DNA from: Diogma glabrata | Taxonomy: Eukaryota > Arthropoda > Insecta > Diptera > Cylindrotomidae | DNA: 64,000 nt | Assembly (NCBI GenBank): GCA_963693315.1 | Contig: OY856187.1 | Location: 79,372,796-79,436,795, forward strand | Reading direction: 5' to 3' | In this document: in pieces, positions 10,254-19,427 of the stretch | Layout: every line of letters begins with the position of its first letter | Numbering within the stretch: position 1 is the first letter of the stretch | Notes under the pieces: generated by a model | Databases searched by the model: none | The model's input: only the letters and a program-made list of their open reading frames with translations | What the model was told of the DNA's origin: nothing | Made by a program: the position numbers and the translations under genes

Positions 10254-11749
10254 TTTTCACAATTAGGACACAACACATCGTCCTTCCCACATCCCCAACA
10301 AAACAATCGCTGAGATTCACGACAATCGTGCCACCGATGACCAGGTCGTTTACAGTTCCAACAAATAGTTGAACTGGTTGTTCGTCTCATATTAGGGGCG
10401 GGCTGTATTGCCGCGAGTTCGTTGGATGCAATTGGTAGCGATTCAGTTGGCATTTCGCTAATTTGAATTTGTGAGAATTCACGATCCAAGTCCACTTCTG
10501 ACACCGGTCTAGATGGTCTAATATTATAATCTCGTGGTCTGGTTATTGATTCGGCCCATAATTTTTCACGATCACGGCAGAGCTGGCGCAGATGTTCCAG
10601 CCCATAAATGGTAACATATAGTAGCTCCCTTCTAATTTCCAATCGTAAATTGTTGCGTATCAAGGATAATAACTCTGCGTCCGACATCGGTACTCGAAGT
10701 TTATCTGCCAGTCGATAAATTGATTGTAAGAATTCGTCAAACAATTCAGTGGGCCGCTGTTTTCTGGCCCTCATCCGCTCCTTTACCTCTTCGTCCGTCT
10801 GCCGGTCCTGAAATTCTATTCGAAGAGCATGACACAAGTCAGTCCAAATAAGCTGTCGGTTCTGGCGAAAATATCTCCAGAACCAATCAGCTGCTCGATC
10901 TGTGAATAACAGGTACAGACAACGGGTGACAATAGTAAAATCGTTATTTAAACACATCTCTGTCAGCCGCTCTATCCTGAAGATAAATGCTTCAACATCC
11001 AGACCATCGGGTCTGCCTGAGAACGTTACGTTCCAATTTCTAACTGTAGTAGAGTGCTGATCGAGATGTGTTCGTGTTCTAGCTGGAGCAAGAGCAGGAT
11101 GAGGTTCAGCGAACATTGGTGGTACTGGTACATTATTTTGCACAAACGCATTTACTGGCGTGTAATTTGAATGAACCGATGAATGACGCGGGGTGGTGGG
11201 TGATACTGCAATTGGTGCTAGAGGTAACAACACTTCCGGTGCTGGAGCACGTGATTGCATCATTGAGTGATTAATTCTCGAAATTTCCTGATCGATGTGT
11301 GCATTTACCGCTTCCTGAAAACCGTGATCTTCCGCTGCAGCGGCACCATATATGGGAGATCGTTGAGCTATATTCACTCGCACTTCATCGGCGAGTCGAG
11401 ATGGTGGAAGACGGTTTGCCAAAGGCGTGGACGAGGGCTGATTTCCGGTACTGGAACGACGTTGCCAACCTGCGGTAACAGATCGAGTCACCGGTCGCGG
11501 TGGGGGTGGCACTATTGTATAATTATTTTTATCTATCCCTCGAGGCAACCTCTGTAATTCTGCACGCTCACACGCGGCTCGACAAATCGGGCAGGTGCGA
11601 TTCTGCAACAACCAGTCGTTGAGGCAGATGTCATGAAAGAGATGGTTACACCGAGTGAGAAGTTTTACGTCGGCCGGCACTATTTCGTGTTGACAAACAG
11701 CACAAGAGCTGGACCTATCCAGAACGTCAATCTTATCAGTGGCAGACAT
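10187..11749 (-). CDS. Gag of inner Gypsy element with N-terminal RING-H2 finger
   Basis: 520 residues, ATG at 11749, TAG stop at 10187-10189. Residues 16-56 form a complete C3H2C3 RING-H2 finger: C16-x2-C19-x14-C34-x-H36-x2-H39-x2-C42-x10-C53-x2-C56, with the W46 often kept in E3 ubiquitin ligases. A proline/serine-rich linker (70-225) follows, then a Retrotrans_gag-type capsid region (about 235-400). A CCHC zinc knuckle lies at C463/C466/H471/C476, and a second Cys cluster at C484/C487/C494/C497. The capsid and knuckle are expected for Gag. A RING finger is not part of standard Gypsy Gag and suggests ubiquitin-ligase activity on host or Gag targets; that role is inference. The frame and all zinc ligands are intact. 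gag ends about 18 codons after the frameshift heptamer. Confidence 0.93.
   Translation of the reverse strand: MSATDKIDVLDRSSSCAVCQHEIVPADVKLLTRCNHLFHDICLNDWLLQNRTCPICRAACERAELQRLPRGIDKNNYTIVPPPPRPVTRSVTAGWQRRSSTGNQPSSTPLANRLPPSRLADEVRVNIAQRSPIYGAAAAEDHGFQEAVNAHIDQEISRINHSMMQSRAPAPEVLLPLAPIAVSPTTPRHSSVHSNYTPVNAFVQNNVPVPPMFAEPHPALAPARTRTHLDQHSTTVRNWNVTFSGRPDGLDVEAFIFRIERLTEMCLNNDFTIVTRCLYLLFTDRAADWFWRYFRQNRQLIWTDLCHALRIEFQDRQTDEEVKERMRARKQRPTELFDEFLQSIYRLADKLRVPMSDAELLSLIRNNLRLEIRRELLYVTIYGLEHLRQLCRDREKLWAESITRPRDYNIRPSRPVSEVDLDREFSQIQISEMPTESLPIASNELAAIQPAPNMRRTTSSTICWNCKRPGHRWHDCRESQRLFCWGCGKDDVLCPNCENCQGNRRGGQNPNTFSRSQDLS
10241..10247 (-). promoter_or_regulatory. Candidate -1 frameshift heptamer GGGAAAC (inner gag-pol)
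   Basis: On the minus strand the gag codons read CAG GGA AAC, placing G GGA AAC in the canonical X XXY YYZ phase, within the 67-nt gag/pol overlap and just inside the open end of pol. Slippage by -1 enters the pol frame directly. A G-tract follows after 5 nt. A perfect 8-bp hairpin (10173-10192, loop of 4) covers the gag stop, but about 50 nt downstream, so the stimulatory structure is unclear. Confidence 0.75.
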
Positions 11750-12892
11750 TATGAATACTCAAACCGCCGCACAGGACCAGATCAATAAATGCACGTATAT
11801 GGAGAGCGAAACGAAAATTATTACACTATCGATGTGAACGTTGAATCCAAATAAACAATTTAATTATCAACAGAAAAGATTATTTTATTCCAATATTTGA
11901 TTACTTTGAATATTTTACAGCAGAATTTAAAAAAAAGATTATATGGAAATTTAGCGTTTCAAACCTCAAACAGCTGCGCAATGTCTGACCAATTCGTCAA
12001 TTATATTACATAAGATTTATTATTGTCTTGATATTATTTCTTTACTAATTACAATTGTTTTCCAAGATGCTGACATATGAACAGAACAAAAATAAACGGT
12101 GAGCTTGGAGAGAAAGAAAGTATACTACAAATATGGCAGAAGATGGCAATTATGAAAATTTTCAGACTCAATTCAGGGCAGGTCTGACGGTTCCCTATAC
12201 TCGAATATGAGTGACCAAAAAAAAGTGCGGCAAGCCTACCGGTTTGACAAGGAGAATGCTTGATATTAACAAAATCGAATTAAAGAAAATTATATATAAA
12301 AAACAAATCTTAACCTACTATGTAATTAAATTAAATTAATACTATGGAAATGGAAAACAAGGATCAAAGGCAATTGGCGGACCGATACGGACACTTTGAC
12401 CTTGACAATTCGAAAAAAAAAACAATTAAAAGTAAAACTCACGTTTATTAGTTCTCGGGTGGGTACTACTAACCTACAGAAATTTTATATATTCTAATAA
12501 AGCAAATCTATATCCCTACACTGAGTACCCATCCAGAACTTTTTGTGCCTTTGATTTGTTTTAAATTTCCGTGTTTTGTGCCTTAATTCCTATTTTATTT
12601 CTTCTGCGTATCCTGAGGTTGGTATGGTTCAAGTAAAATTCCCTTAGTATCCTGAATAGTTTCTATTTAGTTTGTTGGATATTATTACTTTCTTGACTAA
12701 AATTTTCTTGAATGCCATTAATTGATTTGGTTATTTATCTTTAATTATATTTGGGTTTGTTGTATTTTATTAATTTCTTGATTTGACGTTATCTAAAAAA
12801 AATTTTGGAGAAAACAATAAATTAGTTTCTGATTCCTATCAGCAGTTTTGTTTGCTAATTAGTTCTTTCTTTAATTTTTTTATTTATCTATT

Positions 12893-13088
12893 CAATAATG
12901 ATCTATTTAATATTTATATATTCAATATTTATTTATTCAATATTTATTATTCAATATTTATTATGCAATATTTATTATTCAATATTTATTATTCAATATT
13001 TATTATTCCATATTTATTATTCAATATTTATTATGCCATATTTATTATTCAATATTTATTATTCAATATTTATTATTCAATATTTAGA
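12893..13088. repeat. 14-bp minisatellite in the inner leader
   Basis: About thirteen near-perfect copies of ATTCAATATTTATT and close variants (ATGCAATATTTATT, ATTCCATATTTATT), followed by a short (GGAC)n stretch at about 13093-13107. It creates spurious I/F/Y-rich frames. Confidence 0.9.
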
Positions 13089-13882
13089 CGGAGGACGGAC
13101 GGACGGATCAATCAAGGGGGGAGATCACCACACATGGGGTTGGAAGTGGTGATCGCCTGTCTTTCCTTAATAGTTTGTTGTTTTTATTTTGTGGTGGGAA
13201 CAAAGAAAAAGTTTAAATAACCTACGTTAAGGGATGGGAAATCAGAAAGGAACAGGGGAGAAGAGGGGATGTAAAAGGATGGGAAAAGGTAGGGTGGGAA
13301 AGGAATAAGATGGGGTAGGTGCTGATGGGATTTCACCCAGCAGACAAGTGCTGACGGGATGGCCAGAAGATAAATCCTCTGGTCCACCATTCGATCGACA
13401 GCACCCGCCAACTGCGATCCATACCACCAACACATACGGGCAAGGTGCTATGACCTGAGTGGATCCAGTCAACCACGGCATAAAAGCTGAGCGGGCATCT
13501 TCCCTCAGTAGCTGATCGGGCTACTTTGGAAAATGTCCCTCAGTATTATCCATGGGGAACCGAAACACTCAGGCCATAGGAAACCGATATTGTCGGGAGG
13601 GGACTCTAACGATTAGACAATATCAGTTCGGACTGGACTCTGAGGACACCACGAACCCGAAGCCTGACCAGGTGACCAGACTCGGACGAGAATTGGCGTA
13701 TACACCAATACACGTCAGTCTAGGTCTGGCACCTGAATCACCTTCGGCCCTCGTGACATCGCCAGAAAGCCAGCCCGTAACTAGGGTCCGTGGGGTTGTA
13801 ATGCCCATTGGGAATACTTCCTAAGAGATATTCCCACCCTTGCGTTATCAAAAAAAAAAACAAAAGGAGAAACATTGCTGGA

Positions 13883-13977
13883 GGCGTAGGGACGCAACTC
13901 CCCATCAAAGAAAAGTCTGAGGGATCTCAGACTTCCTTTGCTCCTGCGCGTTTGAAGCAGGGAACTGCTTCTACGCC
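13883..13977. other. Predicted three-way folded RNA domain in the inner leader
   Basis: A 7-bp closing stem (13883-13889 with 13971-13977) encloses two strong hairpins. The first is 13906-13940, 5 bp plus 9 bp with a small internal loop and loop GGAT. The second is 13954-13971, a 7-bp stem with loop GGAA, which is a GNRA tetraloop on the plus strand; its outermost pair shares a base with the closing stem. The fold works on either strand. In element sense the loops are UUCC and AUCC. Found by eye; no energy calculation was done. Confidence 0.6.
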
Positions 13978-14072
13978 GCCAGAGTCTTTACTATTGTTTT
14001 AGTGGAAATAAAGTTAATTATGAAGAAAAATTTTTAAAAAAAAATTTTTCAAATTTTTTGGAAAATATGGAG

Positions 14073-14103
14073 GGACTCCTCCAGAGTCCTACATTGCTGT
14101 AGG
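14073..14103 (-). promoter_or_regulatory. Two small hairpins next to the inner primer site
   Basis: 14073-14089 is a 6-bp stem with a 5-nt loop. 14088-14103 is a 6-bp stem which in element sense has a GCAA (GNRA) tetraloop. They share two bases, so they are alternatives or stack partly. They lie 14-45 nt downstream of the primer site in element sense, where dimerisation and packaging signals of LTR elements usually sit. The role is inferred from position only. Confidence 0.5.
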
Positions 14104-14116
14104 GACCCTTAGAGAA

Positions 14117-14134
14117 GCCCCACGTTGGGCGCCA
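14117..14134 (-). promoter_or_regulatory. Primer binding site of inner element, tRNA-Lys
   Basis: On the minus strand the 18 bases TGGCGCCCAACGTGGGGC lie 3 nt after the 5' LTR. This is the full complement of the tRNA-Lys(CUU) 3' end, as used by Drosophila gypsy and several retroviruses. It fixes the element's orientation. Confidence 0.93.
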
Positions 14135-14137
14135 ATT

Positions 14138-17100
14138 TGTAATGAAGCGCTTTCTCACTGGCGAACCAATGAGAAGGACATAGCAGGAAGCGTACCTAGC
14201 GAGATTGATTTTCTTGCCCCAAGCTAGCTGCAGCCCATGGGAACGATAAAGAAACCCTGCTACTTCAGCACAAATACAGAAATGTACGCTATTAACGAAA
14301 ATATTCAGAAATGGAAAGAAATACAAGTGGAAAAATGGAGACTCTGGCGACCCCGGTTGCGAAAGACCCACGATCAACACGTCCAACCCCCACGTTCACT
14401 CACATACGCCCACACACACACACACACACTCACATTCACACCCCTTTATCATTATGACCTAAGTAATAAAAATAAATTTACTCACCCCATGATTAAACCC
14501 CGTCCTCCTATTCTGCTTCCCTCAGCCCTCCATCCGCACGTTGATCACGTTAGGAATCTCTCGAAAATATTTTGTATGATAAAAATGTTGAATGAAGTGG
14601 CACGTACAAACGTGATACGAAATGGTAAGTAGAAACGTTATGTAAATTCGTTAAATTTGGTTGAATCAAAAAAAATATTGCAATTGATGTAAAATATTGT
14701 TGAATCAAAAATGATGTAATTGGTGTAAAATATTGTTGAATTAAAAATGATGTAATTGATGTAAAATATTGTCGAATCAAAAATGGTAAGTAGAAACGTT
14801 ATATAAATTTTGTAAAATTTTGTTGAATCAAAAAAAAATGACAAGTAGAAACGTTATATAAATTTGTAAACTTTTGTTGAATCCAAAATGATGTAATTGA
14901 TGTAAAATATTGTTGAATTAAAAATGGTAAGTAGAAACGTTATATAAATTCGTAAAATTTTGTTGAATCAAAAAAAAATATTGTAATTGATGTAAAATAT
15001 GGTTGAATCAAAAATGACATGTAGGAACGTTATATAAATTTGTACAAATTTTGTTGAATCAAAAAATGTTGTAATTGATGCAAAATTTCATTGAATCAGA
15101 AAATGATGAAATTGATGTGAAATATTGGTGAATCAAAAATGATGTAATTGATGGATCAGAAAATGTTGTAATTGAGGCACAATATCATTGAATCAAAAAA
15201 AAATGTTGTAATTGACGCAAAATTGCATTGAATCAAAAATGACGTAATTGATGTAAAATTCTGGCTGAATCAAAAATGATGTAATGGATGTAAAATACTG
15301 TTGACTCAAAAATGATAAGTAGAAACGTTGTATCTGGTTGTAAACATAAGCGCCGAATCAAGTTACAATCACAGGTGAGTATGGTAACAAGTAAAGCAAT
15401 TACGGACGAATACGTTGACATATAACGGTTGCAGGATGCGTTGAAATCAAAAACAAAATGTAATAAATTGTACCAGTACCAGTTAAATTATTCGTTGAAT
15501 AGAACTGTAATAATTTTGTATCAATGAAGGCGAAGCAAAACGGTAAAAGGTAATTGTTGACGTATGCGTTGAAATCCAAAAAAAAGATGTAATCAATTGT
15601 ACCAATACTAGTTAAATTATTTGTTGAATTAGAACTGTAATAATTTTGTAACAATGATGGTGAAGCAATACGGTAAAAGGTAATTGTTGACGTATGCGTT
15701 GAAATCCAAAAAAGATGAAATAAATTGTACCACTACTAGTTAAATTATTTGTTGAGTTAGAACTGTAATAATTTTGTAACAATGATGGTGAAGCAATACG
15801 GTAAAATGTAATGGTTGACGTATGCGTTGAAATCCAAAAGAAGCAATAAATTGTAATAATACCAGTCAAACTATTTGTTGAGTTAGAACTGTAATAATTT
15901 TGTAACAATGATGGTGAAGCAACACGGTAAAAGGTACTGGTTGACGTATGCGTTGAAATCCAAATAATGTAGTGCAAATAACAAACACGAAGGTACTATC
16001 ATACAAATTTATTTAACAGTAATATGATTCACTATCATCTGCCAGTTAGATTAATTTAATTAATTATTCTATATATTGGTATTGGAAAAAAAAATATGTT
16101 CATACGATGAAAAGAAAATTGTTCATCCATCTACCACTATATTAACATTATCAACTTCTTAGATTACTGATTTTGTAATTTGATATTCTACACTATAGGA
16201 CAACACTATTCTTAATTAATTTAACAATTTAAAAGCTTTTATAGTTCGAGTTACGTTAATTATGACTAGAAACACGTATCAGAAAAAAAACCAAAACATG
16301 AAACAACTCCGTTACACCGAGTAGTTACGATTTTTCGATTTCAATTGGTTAGACTATGTCGTTTAGATTTTTTTTCTTTAATAATTAATTTGATACCCTA
16401 TTGACATTGAAACTTTTCACAGTTTTTATAACTTAACATGAATTTAAAACTTTTTATAATTTTTATAACTTAACATAAAGTTAATAATTTAGAATTTTTA
16501 TTTAACAAGAATTTAATAAGTTAGAATTTTCATAACTTAACATGAATTTAATAAGGTAGAATTTTCACACGACACTAAAAGAGATAATAAGTAACTCAAA
16601 TACCCGGCCTCAACATAACACATCCGATGTCAAATTGAACACGCATCAAAACAAAGAGTCACCATTGAAAAAAAACTCACATGCGTCGCAGTTTATATAC
16701 GTATATATATTGTTGGTTTTTAATTTACGCAACACAAACAAATAGAAATATTTTTATTTCGTTTAACATTTATTAAATTGAATTTTTCTGTATAATTAAG
16801 ACGTACCGTTGTGTGGCCTTTCCTTCTTGTTATTTGAAAACTCATAAAACGGCACAAAACATATATATATTTTTTTTTTGGTTTGTTAATTTAACTAACA
16901 CGGCACAATAAATTCCAATAGAAAAAGGAAATCAAAACTAAAAGAGTTTAGACTTCTACAACACAAACATATAGATTTTATTTTTTTGTTTGTTTTGTTT
17001 TAAATTAAACTAGCACAACACAACATATGAACTTTTACTCCAATTGGCCGGATTTTTAAAATTCAAATTTTTCATTCCCAAAATTTTAAATGCCAACTCA

Positions 17101-18071
17101 TTAAATTTACAATGACATCTCCACAAATCAATGTCATGAATTCCAATTAGATAATCGAATGATAAATCAAGACTAAGAGAGGGAACGATGTACAGTGGCT
17201 CATTATATAGTCAAATTTTTTTCCTCGAAATAACTCGAATACAGTGTTTTAGATGTAATATAATTAATTTACATCAGATTTTCAAATTGTTGGGAACTTA
17301 TTATAGTTCACAAAACCGTTTGCCATTTGACAATATTGTACGAAGATATGGTTTGGACACAGAATATTTCCGACACATCCATAATATGTATAATTGAATT
17401 CAAAATGAATCAAATACAGATGCGATCAATGTTATGATGTTTAGACATTTAATAACTACATTCGGCAATATCAATACAGTGAAGTTCAGATCAATCACGG
17501 AAGGATTGTTTAAAGCAAAACACTCATACAAAGACAAATCAAATGTTTAACAAAGCAAAAATAGTAATTCATTGTATGTTGACGATTGGAAACAAAATAC
17601 ACGTAGCCGTTATGAGGTTTTGAAAATTTCGTTGTTTCATTACGGTTTGTGTTTTAGAGAAAAATTCAAACCCAAGTAGTATGGCGAGAACAGTCGAATG
17701 GAAATATAGCGCGCGTCAATTTTAGTGTGTGGTAAGATTAAATTCTGATTAAAGTTTAGCGGTTATACGGATGATGATTAAAGAAAATTATCAATTAATT
17801 CAAATTAACCAATATTATATTACATTAATGAATAAATAAATCAGGGTAATTAGTGCCATTTTCTTTCTCCTATACGTTTGTCCACCTATTGCAGATTTAG
17901 TCAGATTTTAAGAAATATAAGGACGCTATGAGTTAAGGAAACTACACGACACATGAATATTGATGATGAAGGGATGAGAAACCATTACATGCGGTACGGA
18001 TTAATATAAGGAACAACAACTAAGGAAGCTGCGACTATAATATACTATATTATCCCAGACTATCCATTACA
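14138..18071 (-). repeat. 5' LTR of inner Gypsy element (3934 bp)
   Basis: Partner of 1957-5890, with the same tandem blocks at about 14620-15971 and the same (CA)n tract. Transcription of the element should start somewhere in it on the minus strand. I did not assign a TATA box or cap site. Confidence 0.95.
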
Positions 18072-18075
18072 AATT

Positions 18076-18933
18076 GCTAACATAACTAGAATAAAACTAC
18101 CTACCTTTTGGCATGATCAGGTTGAAGCCTGGTTCCTTATTGCAGAAAAAACTTTTAAAAGCAATAAAATAAGCAAAGATATAAATAAATTCAATGCAGT
18201 ACTCTCTGCTCTGCCGCAAGATGTTGTAGTAAACATAATGGACGTAATTAAAGCATCCGCCACAGCACAAAATCAATATGATTTTTTAAAAAAGGCACTT
18301 TTAGAACGACATTCTATTAGTGCGGCTAAGCGCTTAGATAGACTTCTGTCAGGTCTCCAAGAAATGGGAGACTCAAGTCCTTCAGAATTTTATCGCAAGC
18401 TTGAATCAGAAGCCGGTGATTCATCATTGGTCAATAATGACCTCCTCAAACAGCTTTGGCTTAAGCGCTTGCCAACTCTTCTAAAATCTTCTGTGGCCCC
18501 TTGGGCAGACAAGGATATTTCTGAGATCCTTCCTATAGCCGACAAAATCTGGGAAGTTGCTCAACCCGCTTCTTCATCAATTGCTGCAACAACGCAGTCA
18601 ACATCCCGTAGCAAGGCAACGCCATGTGATAGGGATTACGACCTTGCTAATCTCGAGTCTCGACTCGAACAACAGCTGAATAAACGTTTTGATGATCTCT
18701 GTAACCGATTGTCACGTCAAGACATAGGCTACAGAAGTCGTCCATCCACTTCAAGAGCGAATTTTAATAATTTTAGACGCTCTTCCAGATCTCGTCATCG
18801 GTCTTCTTCTAGATCACGAGATCTGTGCTACTCTCACCGAAATTTTGGCAACAAAGCACGTAAATGTTTACAACCGTGCAAATACAAACAGGATGCTACA
18901 GCTTCGCAATCTATGGACTCGGGAAACTACTAA
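18076..18933 (+). pseudogene. Outer Gypsy gag, 3' fragment
   Basis: Continues the frame of 1894-1956 after the AATT duplication (18072-18075) and is open to TAA at 18931. It is the bulk of Gag: a helical capsid region, then an R/S-rich nucleocapsid with a C-x2-H-x9-C-x3-C zinc knuckle (near 18826-18880), the variant knuckle seen in some single-knuckle Gypsy Gags. The first in-frame ATG after the insertion is at 18238, so any independent product would lack the front of capsid. It is broken only by the inner insertion; no decay is visible. The -1 frameshift site sits two codons before the stop. Confidence 0.88.
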
Positions 18934-18980
18934 GTCCCGCTGTTACTACGGCTAACAGTGGGATCTACAATTCACGCCGT
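18921..18980 (+). promoter_or_regulatory. -1 frameshift signal: slippery GGGAAAC plus H-type pseudoknot
   Basis: Heptamer 18921-18927 is in gag phase (TCG GGA AAC). A spacer of 7 nt follows (18928-18934, containing the gag stop). Stem 1 pairs 18935-18945 with 18953-18963, 11 bp with one G-U. Its 7-nt loop contains ACGGC (18948-18952), which can pair with GCCGT at 18976-18980, giving a 5-bp stem 2. Loop 1 is 2 nt, there is no gap between the stems, and loop 2 is 12 nt. These are classic H-type dimensions, and the heptamer is the one used at the gag-pro site of simian D-type retroviruses. The -1 frame leads straight into protease. Confidence 0.85.
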
Positions 18981-19427
18981 CTTTTTGTTAGGGACGATGA
19001 AAACTTATTACAGTTTTTGATCGACAGTGGTGCTGAAGTCTCAGTACTACCCCATTCTACATTTCCACACGGCAATAAAGATCCCATTCAAACGCTAACT
19101 GCTGCTAACGGTACAGCAATTCCCACATATGGTACTAAGCTGTTAAAACTTAACATCGGACTTAGGCGTACGTTCACACACACTTTCATACTGGCAGATG
19201 TTAACAGGCCTATAATAGGTGCTGATTTCCTCTCCAAATATGACATTTTGGTCGATCTGAAAAATAGGAAGTTAATTGATTCGAAGACATCTCTTCATGT
19301 GAACGCAATTATAACTAATTGTAATACGCCTACTCCTAAACACTTCAGCGTCGACAATCAATTCGGCACTCTCCTGAAAAAGTTTTCGTCACTTGCCATA
19401 GGCACCAAACTATGGCCTCCCAATTAA
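18921..19427 (+). CDS. Outer Gypsy protease segment of pol
   Basis: This frame is -1 to gag and is entered at the slippery site. It carries the retropepsin signature [11 protein letters not shown] (Asp codon at 19023-19025) and a later IGADF stretch typical of the protease C-terminal part. It processes Gag and Pol by analogy with the family. It ends at TAA 19425-19427, earlier than it should, because the RT frame lies one base away. The break coincides with a CCC run at 19419-19421, where one extra base would explain it. Whether that is a mutation in this copy or an assembly error cannot be told from the sequence. Confidence 0.8.
   Translation, partial: GKLLSPAVTTANSGIYNSRRLFVRDDENLLQFLIDSGAEVSVLPHSTFPHGNKDPIQTLTAANGTAIPTYGTKLLKLNIGLRRTFTHTFILADVNRPIIGADFLSKYDILVDLKNRKLIDSKTSLHVNAIITNCNTPTPKHFSVDNQFGTLLKKFSSLAIGTKLWPPN

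Larger units (their letters stand above)
11750..14116 (-). other. Leader of inner Gypsy element
   Basis: About 2.4 kb between primer site and gag. From gag outward it holds AT-rich DNA, the diverged copy of a 3'-region repeat (about 12162-12222), a 14-bp minisatellite (12893-13088), and a GC-richer block (about 13090-14010) with unusual folding potential. Short frames in the GC-richer block (for example 13552-13824 on plus) match no family I recognise. The block could be captured foreign sequence. Confidence 0.6.
1957..18071 (-). mobile_element. Inner Gypsy/Ty3 element with 3.9-kb LTRs and a RING-H2 Gag
   Basis: 16,115 bp on the minus strand: 5' LTR at 14138-18071, tRNA-Lys primer site, leader of about 2.4 kb, gag (11749 to 10187), pol in the -1 frame (10253 to 6684), about 0.8 kb of 3' non-coding DNA, 3' LTR at 1957-5890. 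On the plus strand each LTR starts TGTAATG and ends CATTACA, a 7-bp inverted terminal repeat. Target duplication AATT lies at 1953-1956 and 18072-18075. Gag and pol are both open throughout, so this copy looks potentially autonomous. Odd points are the very long LTRs, the RING finger on Gag, the lack of an obvious polypurine tract, and a tRNA-Lys-like sequence in the 3' region. The domain order PR-RT-RH-IN fits Gypsy. Confidence 0.96.

Noticed and set aside
13552..13824. 90-residue plus-strand frame in the GC-richer leader block
   Set aside because: It is antisense to the element, the minus strand is open as well, and there is no recognisable domain. It is kept only as part of the leader description.
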